DNA from: Sphingobacterium sp. B16(2022)
Lineage (GTDB): Bacteria > Bacteroidota > Bacteroidia > Sphingobacteriales > Sphingobacteriaceae
DNA length: 64,000 nt
Assembly (NCBI RefSeq): GCF_012030425.1
Contig: NZ_JAAUVN010000001.1
Location: forward strand, 1,612,001 to 1,676,000
Direction: 5' to 3'
Below the pieces are notes generated by a model. It had not been told where the DNA came from and made no database searches. It worked only from the letters and a program-made list of their open reading frames with translations. The stretch's first letter is position 1; the number at the start of each line of letters is the position of its first letter. Shown in pieces: positions 62,976 through 64,000 of the stretch. Position numbers and translations under genes: made by a program.

Positions 62976-64000
62976 TTATAATTTGAATTGAACGCCTATT
63001 AAAACACTTCTCGAAGTTGGCGTTTGAAATAAATTGACTCCATTAGTAATTGCTTCAGGATCAAAATCGTCTAATTTTGTCCATAAAAGCAGATTATCGC
63101 CTTGAATAAAACAGGTAGCACCTTGTAAAAACCTAAATTTATCCAAATGATAGCTCAACCGTATATTTCTAACCTTTAAATAATCGGCATTATATAGATG
63201 TCTGGTAGACACATCATTTGAAAAAGTATTATTACCATTAATGCGTATCGGTACTTTTGAATCTGGATTAAGTGGGGTCCAAGGGTTCAATTGAGCTTTT
63301 GTGCTTGTAAACTGTGGTAAAAAACCATCATCATCACGTTTAAATGCAGTCCAATCATAAGCTTTGCCTCCAATTCCATAATTTAACAATACATCAAGAC
63401 TAAATTTTTTGAAATTAAATTGATTTAAAAAACCTCCTTGAACCTTTTGTACAGCGTTTCCGAAAATTCCAAATCCGGCCTCCTCTGCATTTGTCGTCAG
63501 CTCGCCTGTTCTTCTTCCATCTTTAAGAACATGGTAGCTTGCCAAACCATTTTCATGGTTTACTCCAGCATAATCTCTTAGATAAAATGAATTTAAGCTT
63601 TCGCCAACTTTAGTAATAAGGGGATTTTGACCGTTGGATGAACTATAGGTCGGAATAAGATCAGATGGTAACTTAGTAATTTCATTATGGAGGATGGTCC
63701 CATTAATACGTGTATCCCACTTCAAGTCCTTATGGTCAATTACTCTGTATTTCATACTAAATTCCCAACCCCAATTCTTCATTTCGCCATAATTTTGCAA
63801 TTGGCTAGTGAATCCTGTAGTTGAAGAAACTGGTATATTTAACAATAAATTGCTCGTTTTTTTATTAAAATAATCTAATGTAATATCTAAAGTATTAAAC
63901 AATCGCGCATCTAAACCCAGATCAATATTTTTACTTAGCTCCCAAGATAAATTTGGATTAGCTAACTGTCCATAAGACAATCCCGATTCCGAAGCATAAG
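62976..64000 (-). CDS. SusC/RagA TonB-linked transporter, C-terminal part (cut by window end)
   Basis: Only the C-terminal 341 or so residues of a SusC-type barrel are inside the window; the frame is open to base 64000. The visible part begins with the typical SYGQLANPNLSWE. It contains NIDLGLDARLFNTLDITLDY, and then LKVRNIRLSYHL, and ends SRSVLIGVQFKL, the aromatic-free outer-membrane end of SusC proteins. The upstream domains and any regulator lie outside. It forms an operon with susD and the sialidase-like lipoprotein. Confidence 0.93.
   Translation of the reverse strand, partial: YASESGLSYGQLANPNLSWELSKNIDLGLDARLFNTLDITLDYFNKKTSNLLLNIPVSSTTGFTSQLQNYGEMKNWGWEFSMKYRVIDHKDLKWDTRINGTILHNEITKLPSDLIPTYSSSNGQNPLITKVGESLNSFYLRDYAGVNHENGLASYHVLKDGRRTGELTTNAEEAGFGIFGNAVQKVQGGFLNQFNFKKFSLDVLLNYGIGGKAYDWTAFKRDDDGFLPQFTSTKAQLNPWTPLNPDSKVPIRINGNNTFSNDVSTRHLYNADYLKVRNIRLSYHLDKFRFLQGATCFIQGDNLLLWTKLDDFDPEAITNGVNLFQTPTSRSVLIGVQFKL

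Noticed and set aside
1..64000. CRISPR arrays, tRNA or rRNA genes, insertion sequences, prophage
   Set aside because: No regular repeat-spacer pattern, no cloverleaf with a GGTTCAA-type arm, no rRNA-like stretch and no transposase or integrase motif was noticed by reading. A tRNAscan, Infernal or ISfinder-type search would be decisive.

Overview
The window is AT-rich chromosomal DNA of a Bacteroidota bacterium, most likely of the family Sphingobacteriaceae (Sphingobacterium or a near relative). The grounds are two SusC/SusD transporter pairs, a FecI/FecR-controlled TonB receptor carrying an STN domain, LytS/LytTR signalling, and promoters of the Bacteroidota type (TTG, 17-23 nt, TAnnTTTG). 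No rRNA, tRNA, CRISPR array, insertion sequence or phage gene was recognised. The genus is inferred from general gene content only.

Layout. 33-2510: an ECF sigma/zinc-type anti-sigma pair heads a DoxX/RclC-like membrane protein and the fused methionine sulfoxide reductase MsrAB, which looks like an oxidant-response operon. 2770-5908: a GH18 chitinase-like enzyme, an HGSNAT-like membrane acyltransferase and a CBM9-like protein, a probable amino-sugar set. 6041-7440: a second sigma factor with a small membrane partner, divergent from a DUF6249 protein across a palindrome. 7503-10322: serine hydrolase, OsmC, STM3941-family protein. 10567-17704: sigma, FecR, SusC, SusD, with a possible antisense RNA between fecR and susC. 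18047-20066: the rtcB-prfH ribosome-repair pair, preceded by an isolated 24-codon unit with its own terminator. 21973-24363: a TonB receptor whose -33 promoter element lies inside a 13-bp-arm palindrome. 24950-27736: HxlR regulator, divergent DHA2 efflux pump and a beta-propeller protein. 27947-32809: MFS transporter, SGNH hydrolase, zinc-ribbon protein, xanthine phosphoribosyltransferase and a small conserved protein.

32997-38354 is the most striking locus: seven genes that overlap or nearly touch. They encode a flavoprotein, a methyltransferase, a type III polyketide synthase, a FabZ-like dehydratase, a FabF-like ketosynthase, an acyl carrier protein and a phosphopantetheinyl transferase. 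It reads as a pathway that builds an acyl starter on its own carrier, cyclises it with the type III synthase, and then methylates and oxidises the aromatic product. I do not recognise a characterised product for this exact arrangement.

38434-51324: DinB, DUF1697 and GNAT proteins; an Lrp regulator divergent from rocD-rocF (arginine to glutamate semialdehyde); a LytS/LytTR pair next to an outer-membrane barrel gene, with direct repeats upstream of both units; universal stress protein; YfiT; TruA. 51389-60011 (minus strand): YceI and ArsC-like genes, a GAF protein, and a tight operon of an HD-PycTM fusion, polyphosphate kinase 1, a propeller lipoprotein and a metallophosphatase. 60276-64000: a SusCD operon cut by the window end, with a lipoprotein carrying conserved cysteine and histidine clusters.
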